In this document: in pieces, positions 46,801 to 55,680 of the stretch
How the letters are laid out: every line of letters starts with the position of its first letter
Position numbering within the stretch: position 1 is the first letter of the stretch
Assembly: GCF_029871205.1 (NCBI RefSeq)
Contig: NZ_SSOJ01000091.1
Span: 1 to 64,000, forward strand
Length of the DNA stretch: 64,000 bases
Direction of reading: 5' to 3'
DNA from: Pseudomonas sp. BN417
GTDB lineage: Bacteria; Pseudomonadota; Gammaproteobacteria; Pseudomonadales; Pseudomonadaceae
Notes under the pieces: model-generated
Told to the model about the DNA's origin: nothing
Databases searched by the model: none
Seen by the model: the letters and a program-made list of their open reading frames with translations, nothing else
Translations under genes and position numbers: made by a program

Positions 46801-48951
46801 GCCAATGGGGAGGTTTTAGAGTCGTTCGAGACTGATGATAAAATTAAGCTCATCAAGAAAGATGGCGAAAAACAAATCAATTTTGGCGAAATAGATCTCC
46901 GTAAGAGTACGAAGTCTGCCCTGTGTTTAGTGTACTCAGGAAAAGCCAGGGCTGCTATAAAGACTGATGATGTGCTCTATCTTCAAAGCAATAAGAACAG
47001 GTCCTCGCTGACCCGTCGTAAGCGGGCGATAGAGCGTATATTGGGTCGTCAATCAGTTGTAACGGGGCTGGTTGATTATTTTGATGAAGGCTGCAGTATA
47101 GTTCCTGATCGATTTTCTGTGCCACCAACTGAGGAGGGTTTCGCAGTCTACCAGCGAGAGACTTCAAACGGGCAGATTGTTGGTCTCAACGATGCACAGA
47201 AGGATGCTTTTTCGAAGCTGATAACAAACGGGCCGGTGGGCTTCTTGCAGGGGCCCCCCGGTACCGGTAAAACTGAGTTTATTGCCGCATTCTGTCACTA
47301 CCTGATAAGTGAAGAGGGGGCTAGGAATATCCTTCTTGTTAGTCAGTCGCATGAGGCTGTTAATACTGCGGCAGAGCGTATTCGTGGCCACTGTCGCAGA
47401 TTAAATACCGATCTCGATGTTGTGCGTTTCAGCAACCGCGAACAGGTAGTCTCAGATGAGTTGCAGGATGTCTATTCAAAGTCGATTGTCACACAGCAAC
47501 AATCGAGCTTCAGAGCTGAGCTAAAAAGGCGTTTGTCTCTGATGGCCCCCTCACTTGGGGTTAGTGCCAGATTCATCGCGAGCCTGATTGAGCTTGAGTC
47601 GAGGATTCACGGGCTGGTCAAAAGCATTGAACGACTGGATAAGGATCTGCAAGACGCTGGTGAGGGAACTCTCGAGTCCAAACAATTGAGCGCAAGCCTG
47701 AGTCGAATGCAAGAGGATCTGCTTGAGGCGCTTGCCAATGACTATGGTATTGCTGCTGCCCCAGAGTCTACTGCTCGGAATATGCTTGGGCAGGCCTATG
47801 CCAGTGTTACCGCCAGCCATGGTGTCAGGCCGCATGAATTTAAGCGATGCATGGATCTGATCAAGCTGTCTGAGGAGTTGCTGCAACGTATTGCCACTGA
47901 TGGCGCTAATTACGATGAGTTTCTGATGCGTGCCAGAACACTGGTCTGTGGGACCTGTGTAGGTGTTGGTCTACCGCACTTGAAGCTTGCTGAAAACCGG
48001 TTCGACTGGGTCATTATCGATGAAGCTGCACGTTCCTCACCCAGCGAGCTGGCGATTGCCATGCAGGTGGGAAGCCGAATCCTGTTGGTAGGCGATCATC
48101 GGCAGCTTCCCCCAACCTATGCAGACGAGCATCTCAAGGCTATCGCCCGTGATTTGGGACTACATAGTCAATCGGACGAGTTTCGGCGAATCATGCGTAG
48201 CGATTTCGAGCGCGCTTTTGAGTCTGCTTATGGTCGAGGTGTCAGTGCCACACTGAAGGTTCAGTACCGTATGCAACCACCGATCGGGGATCTAGTTTCT
48301 GAGGTTTTCTACGGTGGTGAGTTAATGACTGGTGCGCGGCCTGTCCCAGAATGCTTTTCGAATACCCCAGATGTTATCGGTTCAATCGTAACTTGGCTGG
48401 ATACGGGCGTCCTCGGGAAACAAGCTAATCACTCGGAGCAGCAAGGTAGTACCAGCTTGGTAAACCATGCTGAGGCAAACTCCATAATTAGGCTGCTCAA
48501 AGATATTGAAAGTGATATGGGGTTCAGCTCAGCGTTGGTTGAGGAAATGACGGAAACCATGGAGCCCCCTATTGGGATCATCTGCATGTATTCTGAGCAG
48601 AAGAAATTGGTTCGTAAAAAGTTTGCCGAGAAAACATGGTCGGAAGACTTCAAGAAATTAGTCAAGATCGACACTGTTGATAGTTATCAAGGAAAAGAAA
48701 ATCGCATTGTCATTGTTTCCTTGACGCGATCCTCTGCAGACCTTTCTCCAGGCTTCCTGCGGTTGCCGAATCGAATAAATGTGGCAATGTCTCGAGCTAT
48801 GGATCGTCTAATTATTGTCGGTGACATGAGCATGTGGGCTGGGCGGAATGCGGATCTGCCGTTGGGTAAAGTGGCCACTTATATACAAGAGCGTCAGGAT
48901 GGTGTGCGCTACAGGATCATGTCGGTAGAAAATGCAAAAGGAGCTGCATGA
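43897..48951 (+). CDS. NERD + kinase-like + SF1 helicase protein (MkoA-like)
   Basis: A 1684-aa protein with four parts: a NERD nuclease-related domain (Asp87, Glu100, Lys102), a kinase-like domain near 250-500 with HRD at 375-377, a second near 540-760 with HGDLHPGN (His653-Asp655) and a degenerate DLP in place of DFG, and a C-terminal superfamily 1 helicase of the Dna2/Upf1 type (COG1112): Walker A GPPGTGKT (1119-1126), DEAA (1375-1378), GDHRQLPP, and DSYQGKE with NVAMSRA near the end. A kinase-plus-COG1112 helicase followed by a second gene fits MkoA of Mokosh type I as I recall it. ATG 43897 has GGAG 8 nt upstream. Codon use is AT-richer than in the BREX genes. Confidence 0.85.
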   Translation: MEVRYWEGGLLRHEVEAIECMRKAFKGEPQPEQPGAVAPKAGKSLAQQLSNLSLKGKGADQPSGMWPWKGYAGFRFADSRGKEGEFDLVIVTHKNVIIVELKHWNGVITSHGGKWYQNGDERDRSPISVTQNKVFLLKKKLNAVRQKFPKGIVPNIKFCVVLSGKCTFDQLPDNEREHVMHLDDFLKLASERQFNNKFRPHPEAAGLNQYFDVFDELLNQGSVKPKELMVDGFRAQGEPIFKHPGEVYVEYEAANENNKADRALLRLWDFNKLDDVDAKTPEGRFKILSRERDVLVYLGQRDHELAKRCLRPIRNPSVQSVTQEFSELCELPASHYRLNEFINRYAQNFDESDRVKLAKILVAQFAAMHGFKVAHRDLGDHSVWFSPSSAIALSNFIAAYHQPAGTVGPRRDQLSIGSIALPEDRTDEGHGGTPFHRDVFALGLLCWHLAQAKSLPLKLNADYIDSIRDDILGSDTWYAGVLAKAVEHNPCSRYANAGELLDELNQLTPEDTAQFAFDQSQLERFSASSVRIYKLYPTDEEVIDTPEKEVYRSGDCIVKLWPTIHADAPQGGQGPLLLSFFEKIELLKKSGYEFLPGIEQFGYERSGTPFLVQQFVDGQHWNQLSELSSRRAEELIRKLISAVECLHEQQLSHGDLHPGNIKVVVPADCEQSAQIYLLDLPDLTVSGSEPFNNRYSPLAENCTPFERDNFAVMRMAVELLGMDWDQPGEHDLAELRTAISEELQSDSGFVALERFNDALNREFCPKQVRQIISVAVRGNDPLNYAIYPDNGRLFVSVKPDVKDAKQAVVTFSGVGGSFSAAYEKASKTFVRGFKPSQQEAVPHWIERNADFEIDVEINVAVTSISSLKELSAFMGSNLAFDELVASILGAAGASSENQEAEGAQNSTDLATDSDIQEEHVPEIKARSIQTSKVWKAIMDTEVEGLPTLEVSGEPVFNKDKTGLMIPYTANGEVLESFETDDKIKLIKKDGEKQINFGEIDLRKSTKSALCLVYSGKARAAIKTDDVLYLQSNKNRSSLTRRKRAIERILGRQSVVTGLVDYFDEGCSIVPDRFSVPPTEEGFAVYQRETSNGQIVGLNDAQKDAFSKLITNGPVGFLQGPPGTGKTEFIAAFCHYLISEEGARNILLVSQSHEAVNTAAERIRGHCRRLNTDLDVVRFSNREQVVSDELQDVYSKSIVTQQQSSFRAELKRRLSLMAPSLGVSARFIASLIELESRIHGLVKSIERLDKDLQDAGEGTLESKQLSASLSRMQEDLLEALANDYGIAAAPESTARNMLGQAYASVTASHGVRPHEFKRCMDLIKLSEELLQRIATDGANYDEFLMRARTLVCGTCVGVGLPHLKLAENRFDWVIIDEAARSSPSELAIAMQVGSRILLVGDHRQLPPTYADEHLKAIARDLGLHSQSDEFRRIMRSDFERAFESAYGRGVSATLKVQYRMQPPIGDLVSEVFYGGELMTGARPVPECFSNTPDVIGSIVTWLDTGVLGKQANHSEQQGSTSLVNHAEANSIIRLLKDIESDMGFSSALVEEMTETMEPPIGIICMYSEQKKLVRKKFAEKTWSEDFKKLVKIDTVDSYQGKENRIVIVSLTRSSADLSPGFLRLPNRINVAMSRAMDRLIIVGDMSMWAGRNADLPLGKVATYIQERQDGVRYRIMSVENAKGAA

Positions 48952-50384
48952 TGGCTGGTGAAGCATTGGTTTTGTTTGAGGTTGATATCTGCGTGCCAGC
49001 GCAGCAGTTCAGAATTGAATATTCTCTGATTGAGAAGGGGGGGCTTCCATTCGTTTCTGAATTTTTGTTGCGCTTGTTGAAAGTCTCCCCTTTGATGTCG
49101 GCTGATATCGCTAGATACTTCGGTTTTACTTCGAAGGAGTTAAGTACGGCGCTGACACCCATTTTTCAAAAGGGAGAGGTTTCTGTCCAGCCAGATGGGC
49201 GGATTGGTCTTTCAGAAAAAGGGCTTCGACTTTTCTCAGGAAATGAGGACTCTCCCAGCGTCAGGTCTAGGCATGAGTATCGACGATCATTCACCTTTGA
49301 CTTGCTAACGTTCTCCTACCTTGGAGGGAAGGTTTCATCTGCAAGTACAAAACGAGCAGTTCTCCTGGATGCAGGTGTTGAAGTCAGGGCCGTTTCACAG
49401 GAAAGGGCGGTCGGTGCATTTCAGAATAATTTGCACGAAATATTTCGTCGCGGTGATTTGACAGGACAGGATCAGCAAGATTCTGTCCCGGAGTTGTACA
49501 AAATAAGCGACGTGAGGAAGAGCTCAGATGTGTGCTTTCTTGTTGAGGAAGCGTTGTGCCTTGATGCTGATAGTCTCGATTTGAGTTTTGAGGTGAAAAA
49601 GGGAATAGCCGAGGAGGAGGAGTATATTGGGCGTCGTGCATCTATGCTGCATAGCCTAAATGGGCGCGACAATCTTGATGATGTTGTTCGATTGGCAGAT
49701 AGGTTAGGCGATTCAGAAACGATTGATGCTCTTTCGAGTGGATGGATGGATTTCAGAGGGGTTGCTCAACGTGCTTTGTCGTTTGGTTTGGATGAGCGCC
49801 GTGGCGATGTAAGAATCTATGGCTCTTTACAGCTGAATAGAAATTGGGATCAGGTGTGTTCGCTATTGAAAAGGCACCATGAGAAAATTTCTGGTTCTGA
49901 GCGAGAAGATGCTACAAGACTTACCTGGCTCGCTCCATGCTCTCATGGGTTGTGGGGTAAAAGCTCTCGCCATGGTCAGGCTTTAAGTAGGTTCGTTGAG
50001 TTTGCGGGTTTAAAAAGCAAACGAAATGACAGGAGTGCTTTCGAGGCAGAGATTCTGATTCCTCTGTCGTCTAGCAAGGATTGGCAGTCGAAAAAGGCTG
50101 CTAATAACGATTGCGCAGAAGCGAAAGAGTATTTGCATGGTTTTGTTGAGTCTGAAGCCTTGGCGCCTCTAGAAGTCGTTATGCTAAGCGGCTGCTTTGC
50201 AGCTGTTATCTATCATCTTGTGATGCCTAACCGTTACCCTGTGCCAATTCCGTTTGGCTATGTTACTGAGGATCCGGCTCGCGTGAAGCAAGTTGAGGGG
50301 CTGGTTAGGTCTGTTCTTGATGAGTACAGTTTTGAGAATAAGCCAAGGTACTTGGGAGGCTTGGCTGATCTGGGTAGGAATTAG
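48948..50384 (+). CDS. Partner of the MkoA-like helicase, 478 aa
   Basis: This 478-aa protein starts at ATG 48948, inside the end of the helicase gene (ATGA overlap), so the two are translationally coupled. Residues 25-85 look like a winged helix (LLRLLKVSPLMSADIARYFG). The rest has no motif that I can name. In Mokosh type I the second gene is described as a PLD-family nuclease, but I see no canonical HxKxxxxD here, so it is MkoB by position only. A seven-G run lies at 49037-49043 near codon 31. The gene is low in GC. Confidence 0.65.
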   Translation: MMAGEALVLFEVDICVPAQQFRIEYSLIEKGGLPFVSEFLLRLLKVSPLMSADIARYFGFTSKELSTALTPIFQKGEVSVQPDGRIGLSEKGLRLFSGNEDSPSVRSRHEYRRSFTFDLLTFSYLGGKVSSASTKRAVLLDAGVEVRAVSQERAVGAFQNNLHEIFRRGDLTGQDQQDSVPELYKISDVRKSSDVCFLVEEALCLDADSLDLSFEVKKGIAEEEEYIGRRASMLHSLNGRDNLDDVVRLADRLGDSETIDALSSGWMDFRGVAQRALSFGLDERRGDVRIYGSLQLNRNWDQVCSLLKRHHEKISGSEREDATRLTWLAPCSHGLWGKSSRHGQALSRFVEFAGLKSKRNDRSAFEAEILIPLSSSKDWQSKKAANNDCAEAKEYLHGFVESEALAPLEVVMLSGCFAAVIYHLVMPNRYPVPIPFGYVTEDPARVKQVEGLVRSVLDEYSFENKPRYLGGLADLGRN

Positions 50385-50517
50385 TAGTGGTGTTGACGGT
50401 TCGCTCTATGATGTCGGTGACTGCCGCGCTTTGTGAGCACCGTGTCACGCTTTTGTTGCTGGCGTTTTGCCTTTAAAGTGCAATCAGGCATTTGCAGTAG
50501 CAGGGATCGCGTCAGGG

Positions 50518-53500
50518 ATGTCATCAGTTCCCCAACCCAAGAGCTTGGTCATCGATCTGGAGGTCGCTCCCGGAAAGGAGGGGCATCCAGATCGTATCTT
50601 TAAGGTCGGGGCAGCGCGGCCTGACCTCGGTGTCGAGCTTGATCGTAAGGTCTCGAAAAACCTCCCAGAGATTCTCGCTGAAGTCGATGCGCTGTCCGAT
50701 GGAGCTGTTTTTCTCCTGGGGCATAATGTAATCGAACATGACTTGCCCATCCTCAAGCAGCAGGCGCCCGAGCTGGAGCTGCACGCACTGCCAGTCATTG
50801 ACACCTTAAGGCTGTCTCCGCTGGCCTTTCCGCAGAACCCGTATCACCGGCTGGTCAAGGATTACAAACTCATTCGAGACAGCCTCAACTCGCCACTTGC
50901 GGACTGTCGTTCGACGCTGGTTCTGTTCAGGGATCAGCGGGATGCATTCGCGCAGTTGAATGAGACCCGCCGTGCTGAGCTGCTGTGCTACCAGGCGTTG
51001 CTTGCCCCAAGCATAAAGAGCGATTTGGGGTCATTCTTCGCTTCGCTAACAGGGCAGACTGCAGTTCCGATTGCGGATCTGAAACAGCTCATTCCGAGTC
51101 TGTTGGCGGAAACCGATCCATCGTTGGAACGTGATCTCAAGGTATGTAGAACTCGACTGGAAGTTCTCCTGGGTAAGGACCTTGAGCAGAGGGATTTGCA
51201 TCTGCCCATGGCCTATGCCCTTGCGTGGTTGAGGGTGTCGGGGGGCAACTCTGTTCTTGCGCCTTGGGTGCGGCATCAATTCCCTGCTGTTGGGCGCTTG
51301 ATTGCTGAGCTCCGGGACGTTCCTTGTGGCCGTTCAGACTGCCGGTACTGTCGCACGACCCATGATCCGCGCCATGAGCTTAAGCGCTACTTCGGTTTTG
51401 CTGATTTCCGTTACGAGCGACCCGGTGAAAGTCTGCAGCACGATGTAGTTCTTGCAGGCATGCAGAGCAGACATGTGCTCGCGATCCTGGCAACTGGTGG
51501 TGGCAAATCGCTGTGTTACCAGCTGCCGGCGCTGAATCGCTTTCATCGCAACGGCAGCCTGACCATCATCATTTCGCCGCTGCAGTCGCTGATGAAAGAT
51601 CAGGTTGATGGGCTTCTGGAGCGTAACGTGCAGTGTGCCGCGACGCTCAACGGCCTGTTGACGATGCCTGAACGCGCTGACGTACTGGAGAAGATCCAGA
51701 TGGGCGATGTTGGCATCCTGCTGGTGTCTCCTGAACAGTTTCGAAACAAGGCTTTCCGGCGTGCGATACGCCAGCGCCAGATCGGCGCTTGGATTTTCGA
51801 TGAGGCCCACTGCTTGTCGAAGTGGGGGAATGATTTCCGTCCGGATTACATGTACGCCTCACGCTTCATTCGCGAGCACACAGGCGATCACCCCCTGGCC
51901 CCCATTGGCTGCTTCACTGCAACGGCTAAGCCGGATGTGTTGGCTGACATTCGTGCGCATTTCAAGGAAGGTCTCGGGATTGAGTTTGATCAGTTCCTGG
52001 GGACTCATGAGCGGACAAATCTTAGCTTTGAAGTTCTGCCCTGCAATCGAGGCGAGAAATGGCCCAGAACCCATCAATTGCTTGAGGATCACCTCGGAAG
52101 CCAGGATGGTGGTGCAGTCGTTTTCGTTGCAAGCCGCAAGGGCGCTGAAGAGCTTTCAGAGTTTCTGGTCGGGCAGGGATGGTCGTGCCGCCATTTCCAC
52201 GCTGGGCTTGAACCCAATGACAAGAAGGATATCCAGGACGACTTCAAGGCCGGGCGGCTCCGCATCATCGTCGCCACCAATGCCTTTGGCATGGGTGTCG
52301 ACAAGTCCGATATCCGCCTGGTAGTCCATGCAGACATTCCTGGTTCACTGGAGAACTACCTTCAAGAAGCCGGTAGAGCAGGGCGTGACCAGGATGCAGC
52401 ACGCTGTGTGCTGCTTTATGACGCGCAGGATATTGAGACCCAGTTTGGGCTGTGTGAGCGCTCCAAGCTCAGCCTCCGCGACATCCAACAAATTCTGCGC
52501 AAACTTCGTTTCGAGTATTCCAGGCGTAAGGGCGGCGAACTGGTCATCACTGCCGGCGAGATTCTCATGGATGAGACCGTCGAGACCTCGTTCGACGCTG
52601 ATGACAGCGATGCTGAAACCAAAGTGGTCACCGCAGTTGCCTGGCTGGAACGGGGGCAATACCTCAAGCGAGAGGAAAACAGTACACAGATTTTTCCGGC
52701 ACGCCTGAGCCTGAGCGAATCGGACGCCGAGCAGCGTTTGCTCAAGGCCAATCTGTCGGAGCGGCGCCGTGAAGAGTTCGGCGCGATTCTGAAATACCTC
52801 TACCAGGCCGACGCCGATGAGCGGGTGAATACGGACAACCTGATGTCGCTCACCAGCCTGACGTCTGAGGAAGTCGTTAGCACCCTAAAGCAGATGGAAG
52901 AGCTGGGGCTGCTCGTCAACGACACCCAGTTGACCGTATTGCTGCGTCACGGTGTGGTGGGGGCTTCCATTCAACGCTTGGAGCAGACCTTGGCATTAGA
53001 GGGGGCGCTGTTCGAAGTACTCAGCGAACTGGCGCCAGATGCCGAGGACGGTAGTTGGCAGGATCTCAATCTCGCGGCTCTGACGGCGGGGCTCAAAGCC
53101 AGACTAGAGCACGAGGATGTCATCCCGTTGCAAGTGCTTCGCCTGCTGCGCAGCCTCTCTCAAGATCGTGAAAGCAACAGTCAGCCGCGTAGCAGTTTTG
53201 AGCTCAAGCAGGTCAATCACGACTACATCAAACTGAAAATTCAAGGTATGTACAGCTGGTCGCAGATTGAGCGCTTTGGTGAAAAGCGCCGAATCATTGC
53301 CAGCAAGCTGATTCAGTTCTTGATAGGAAAGCTGGCTCCGGCCTCCAAGGGCAAGGATTTGATGGTGCAGTCCACCTTCGGTGAATTGGTCGGCGTGATC
53401 GAGTCGGACCTGGAACTCTCCCAGGTCATCCCCCCGAACCAACGCCACAGAGCAATTGAGCATGTGCTGTTGTATTTGCACAAACAGGAGGTGTTGACGC

Positions 53501-55665
53501 TCAACCACGGGATGACTGTGATGCGTCGGGCAATGACCATTGAGGTGAACGCAGATAAAAAGGGCAGCTATCTCAAAGACGATTACCTGCGTCTCGATGA
53601 GCATTACAGCGAGAAGCGTATCCAGGTCCATGTGATGCGTGAGTATGCCGAGGTCGCGCTCGGCGCCATGGCGAGTGCGCTGGAGCTGGTGCTGCACTAT
53701 TTCACGGACTCAAAAGATGCCTTTTTGCAGCGCTATTTCGCTGGCCGCGAAGAGGTGCTTAAGCACGCCACAAGTGAAGAGTCCTGGAGATCCATTGTTG
53801 AGGATCTGAGCACTCAACAGCGACTCATCGTGGTCGATGACGACGACGTTAATCGCTTGGTGTTGGCAGGGCCAGGATCTGGCAAAACTCGCGTAATCGT
53901 TCACCGTATCGCTTATTTGCTGCGTGTCCGGCGGATTCCAGCCAATGCCATTGTGGCGTTGACCTTCAATCGGCATGCGGCCAATGAAATTCGTAAGCGT
54001 CTTTTGAGCCTGGTTGGAGCTGATGCCTACGGCGTCAGCGTCATGACCTACCACAGTATGGCCATGCGCCTGACGGGCACTCGCTTTGAACGTAGGGATG
54101 TTGTTGACGAAGGGGCTCTGAAACAGGTCCTGGAGGACGCTGTTGAGCTTTTGGAGGGTAAGGGAACTGCCGATGGCGAGGACGACCTGCGGGAGCAGTT
54201 GTTGCGTGGCTACCGCTACATCCTAGTTGATGAGTACCAAGACATCGATGCCCTGCAGTACCGTTTGGTGAGTGCGCTTGCTGGTAGGCAGTCCAGTGAG
54301 GAAGGGCGTTTGTGCATTTTGGCGGTCGGAGACGATGATCAGAACATTTACGCCTGGCGCGACACCAACAACCGCTACATCGAGCGCTTTCGCGAGGATT
54401 ACTCCGCCGTTACCAGCTACCTTGTCGAGAACTATCGATCGACTCAACGCATCATTACCGCGGCAAATCAGTTGGTCGGCAACAACCCAGGGCGCCTGAA
54501 AGCCTCCTATCCCATCCGAATCAACCGGGAGCGCCAGTCAGAACCTCTCGGTGGTCAGTGGCAGACGCTTGATTCAGGTCGATCGGGGCGAGTTACGCGA
54601 CTGGCCGTTGAACCCAGCGATAGAGCTGTCGGCAACCTTCAGGCGCAGGCTGCTATAGGCGAACTCAAGCGACTGCTGGCGCTGGAAGAGGGTAGCTGGA
54701 GTGGATGCGCCATTCTTGCCCGTACCCATCAGTACCTGTGGCCAGTCCAGGCGCTTTGCGAGCTTACCGGAGTTCCGTACTTCTTGGCCTCAGATAAAGA
54801 TAGTGCGCTGCCCATCACCCGACAGCGTGATTTCGTGGCGGTTGTTGATCGGCTTCGAGAAGTCAATGAGGCGCTTTCGGCTGCTAAGGCTTGGCAGCAT
54901 GTGTCTACTGGGGTGAGCGAGAGCTGGCGAAGCTTTTTCCAGGAGGCTTTCACCCAATTGCAGGTCGAGCTGGGTGAGTGCCAGCTCAATAGTTCCTCAA
55001 TCGTGGACTGGCTCTATGACTACGCTCGCGAGATGCGCCAGCAGGCCAGGAGTGGCCTGTACCTAGGCACGGTGCATTCAGCGAAAGGCCTAGAGTTCAG
55101 GCATGTCGTTCTGCTTGATGGTGGCTGGAATGTGCAGTCCGAGGGGCTCAACGATGAGCGCCGATTGTATTACGTGGGGATGACGCGTGCAGAGCAGACA
55201 CTGACGCTGTGTGAGTTCAGTGCAGCGAATCCTTTCAGTGGAAGTCTGTCGGCTGACATTGTTCAGCACAGCTTCACCGGAGACTACAACGTGGCTTTGG
55301 AGAAGCGTTATCTGCAGCTCAGTTTGAAGGACATCGACATTGGCTTTGCCGGACGTAGCCCTGTAACAGCCCCCATCCATGAGGCACTGAGGTGCTTGGA
55401 GCCCGGGGCGGAGCTGAAGCTTGAGCAGCAGGGCGAGCGCTACCTGATTTTGGACAGCCAGGGGCGGGCGGTGGGTCGGACCTCCCAGTCCTTTAAGCTG
55501 AGCCTTGAGGTTGAGCGGTGCGAGGCTGCAGGTGTAGTGGTTCGCTTCCTGGAGGACACTGATGAGCAGTATCGGTCTCGCCAGAAATGCGAGCGCTGGG
55601 AGCTGGTAGTGCCGAGGATTGCTGGCCGAACGGTATCGCGCAACGCGATGCCTGATGCAACCTAA
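50518..55665 (+). CDS. DEDD exonuclease-RecQ-UvrD helicase fusion
   Basis: A 1715-aa protein with three enzymes in a row. Residues 1-180 resemble a DnaQ-like 3'-5' exonuclease (DLE at 13-15; a later HN...D motif). Residues about 305-700 are a RecQ-type SF2 helicase: ATGGGKS (Lys330), DEAH (428-431), VATNAFGMGVDKSDIR and QEAGRAGRD. Residues about 1105-1570 are a UvrD/Rep-type SF1 helicase: AGPGSGKTR (Lys1123), VDEYQD (Asp1238), GDDDQNIYAWR and YYVGMTRAEQ. ATG 50518 is chosen over a TTG 51 nt earlier. Either motor moves 3' to 5' in the known families. The next gene starts 15 nt downstream. Confidence 0.9.
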   Translation: MSSVPQPKSLVIDLEVAPGKEGHPDRIFKVGAARPDLGVELDRKVSKNLPEILAEVDALSDGAVFLLGHNVIEHDLPILKQQAPELELHALPVIDTLRLSPLAFPQNPYHRLVKDYKLIRDSLNSPLADCRSTLVLFRDQRDAFAQLNETRRAELLCYQALLAPSIKSDLGSFFASLTGQTAVPIADLKQLIPSLLAETDPSLERDLKVCRTRLEVLLGKDLEQRDLHLPMAYALAWLRVSGGNSVLAPWVRHQFPAVGRLIAELRDVPCGRSDCRYCRTTHDPRHELKRYFGFADFRYERPGESLQHDVVLAGMQSRHVLAILATGGGKSLCYQLPALNRFHRNGSLTIIISPLQSLMKDQVDGLLERNVQCAATLNGLLTMPERADVLEKIQMGDVGILLVSPEQFRNKAFRRAIRQRQIGAWIFDEAHCLSKWGNDFRPDYMYASRFIREHTGDHPLAPIGCFTATAKPDVLADIRAHFKEGLGIEFDQFLGTHERTNLSFEVLPCNRGEKWPRTHQLLEDHLGSQDGGAVVFVASRKGAEELSEFLVGQGWSCRHFHAGLEPNDKKDIQDDFKAGRLRIIVATNAFGMGVDKSDIRLVVHADIPGSLENYLQEAGRAGRDQDAARCVLLYDAQDIETQFGLCERSKLSLRDIQQILRKLRFEYSRRKGGELVITAGEILMDETVETSFDADDSDAETKVVTAVAWLERGQYLKREENSTQIFPARLSLSESDAEQRLLKANLSERRREEFGAILKYLYQADADERVNTDNLMSLTSLTSEEVVSTLKQMEELGLLVNDTQLTVLLRHGVVGASIQRLEQTLALEGALFEVLSELAPDAEDGSWQDLNLAALTAGLKARLEHEDVIPLQVLRLLRSLSQDRESNSQPRSSFELKQVNHDYIKLKIQGMYSWSQIERFGEKRRIIASKLIQFLIGKLAPASKGKDLMVQSTFGELVGVIESDLELSQVIPPNQRHRAIEHVLLYLHKQEVLTLNHGMTVMRRAMTIEVNADKKGSYLKDDYLRLDEHYSEKRIQVHVMREYAEVALGAMASALELVLHYFTDSKDAFLQRYFAGREEVLKHATSEESWRSIVEDLSTQQRLIVVDDDDVNRLVLAGPGSGKTRVIVHRIAYLLRVRRIPANAIVALTFNRHAANEIRKRLLSLVGADAYGVSVMTYHSMAMRLTGTRFERRDVVDEGALKQVLEDAVELLEGKGTADGEDDLREQLLRGYRYILVDEYQDIDALQYRLVSALAGRQSSEEGRLCILAVGDDDQNIYAWRDTNNRYIERFREDYSAVTSYLVENYRSTQRIITAANQLVGNNPGRLKASYPIRINRERQSEPLGGQWQTLDSGRSGRVTRLAVEPSDRAVGNLQAQAAIGELKRLLALEEGSWSGCAILARTHQYLWPVQALCELTGVPYFLASDKDSALPITRQRDFVAVVDRLREVNEALSAAKAWQHVSTGVSESWRSFFQEAFTQLQVELGECQLNSSSIVDWLYDYAREMRQQARSGLYLGTVHSAKGLEFRHVVLLDGGWNVQSEGLNDERRLYYVGMTRAEQTLTLCEFSAANPFSGSLSADIVQHSFTGDYNVALEKRYLQLSLKDIDIGFAGRSPVTAPIHEALRCLEPGAELKLEQQGERYLILDSQGRAVGRTSQSFKLSLEVERCEAAGVVVRFLEDTDEQYRSRQKCERWELVVPRIAGRTVSRNAMPDAT

Positions 55666-55680
55666 GAAGGGAGGGGGCCA

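Noticed and set aside
43897..48951. A seventh BREX gene
   Set aside because: It follows a 178-bp gap and an AlpA-like gene, its composition differs, and the six canonical type 2 genes are already complete.
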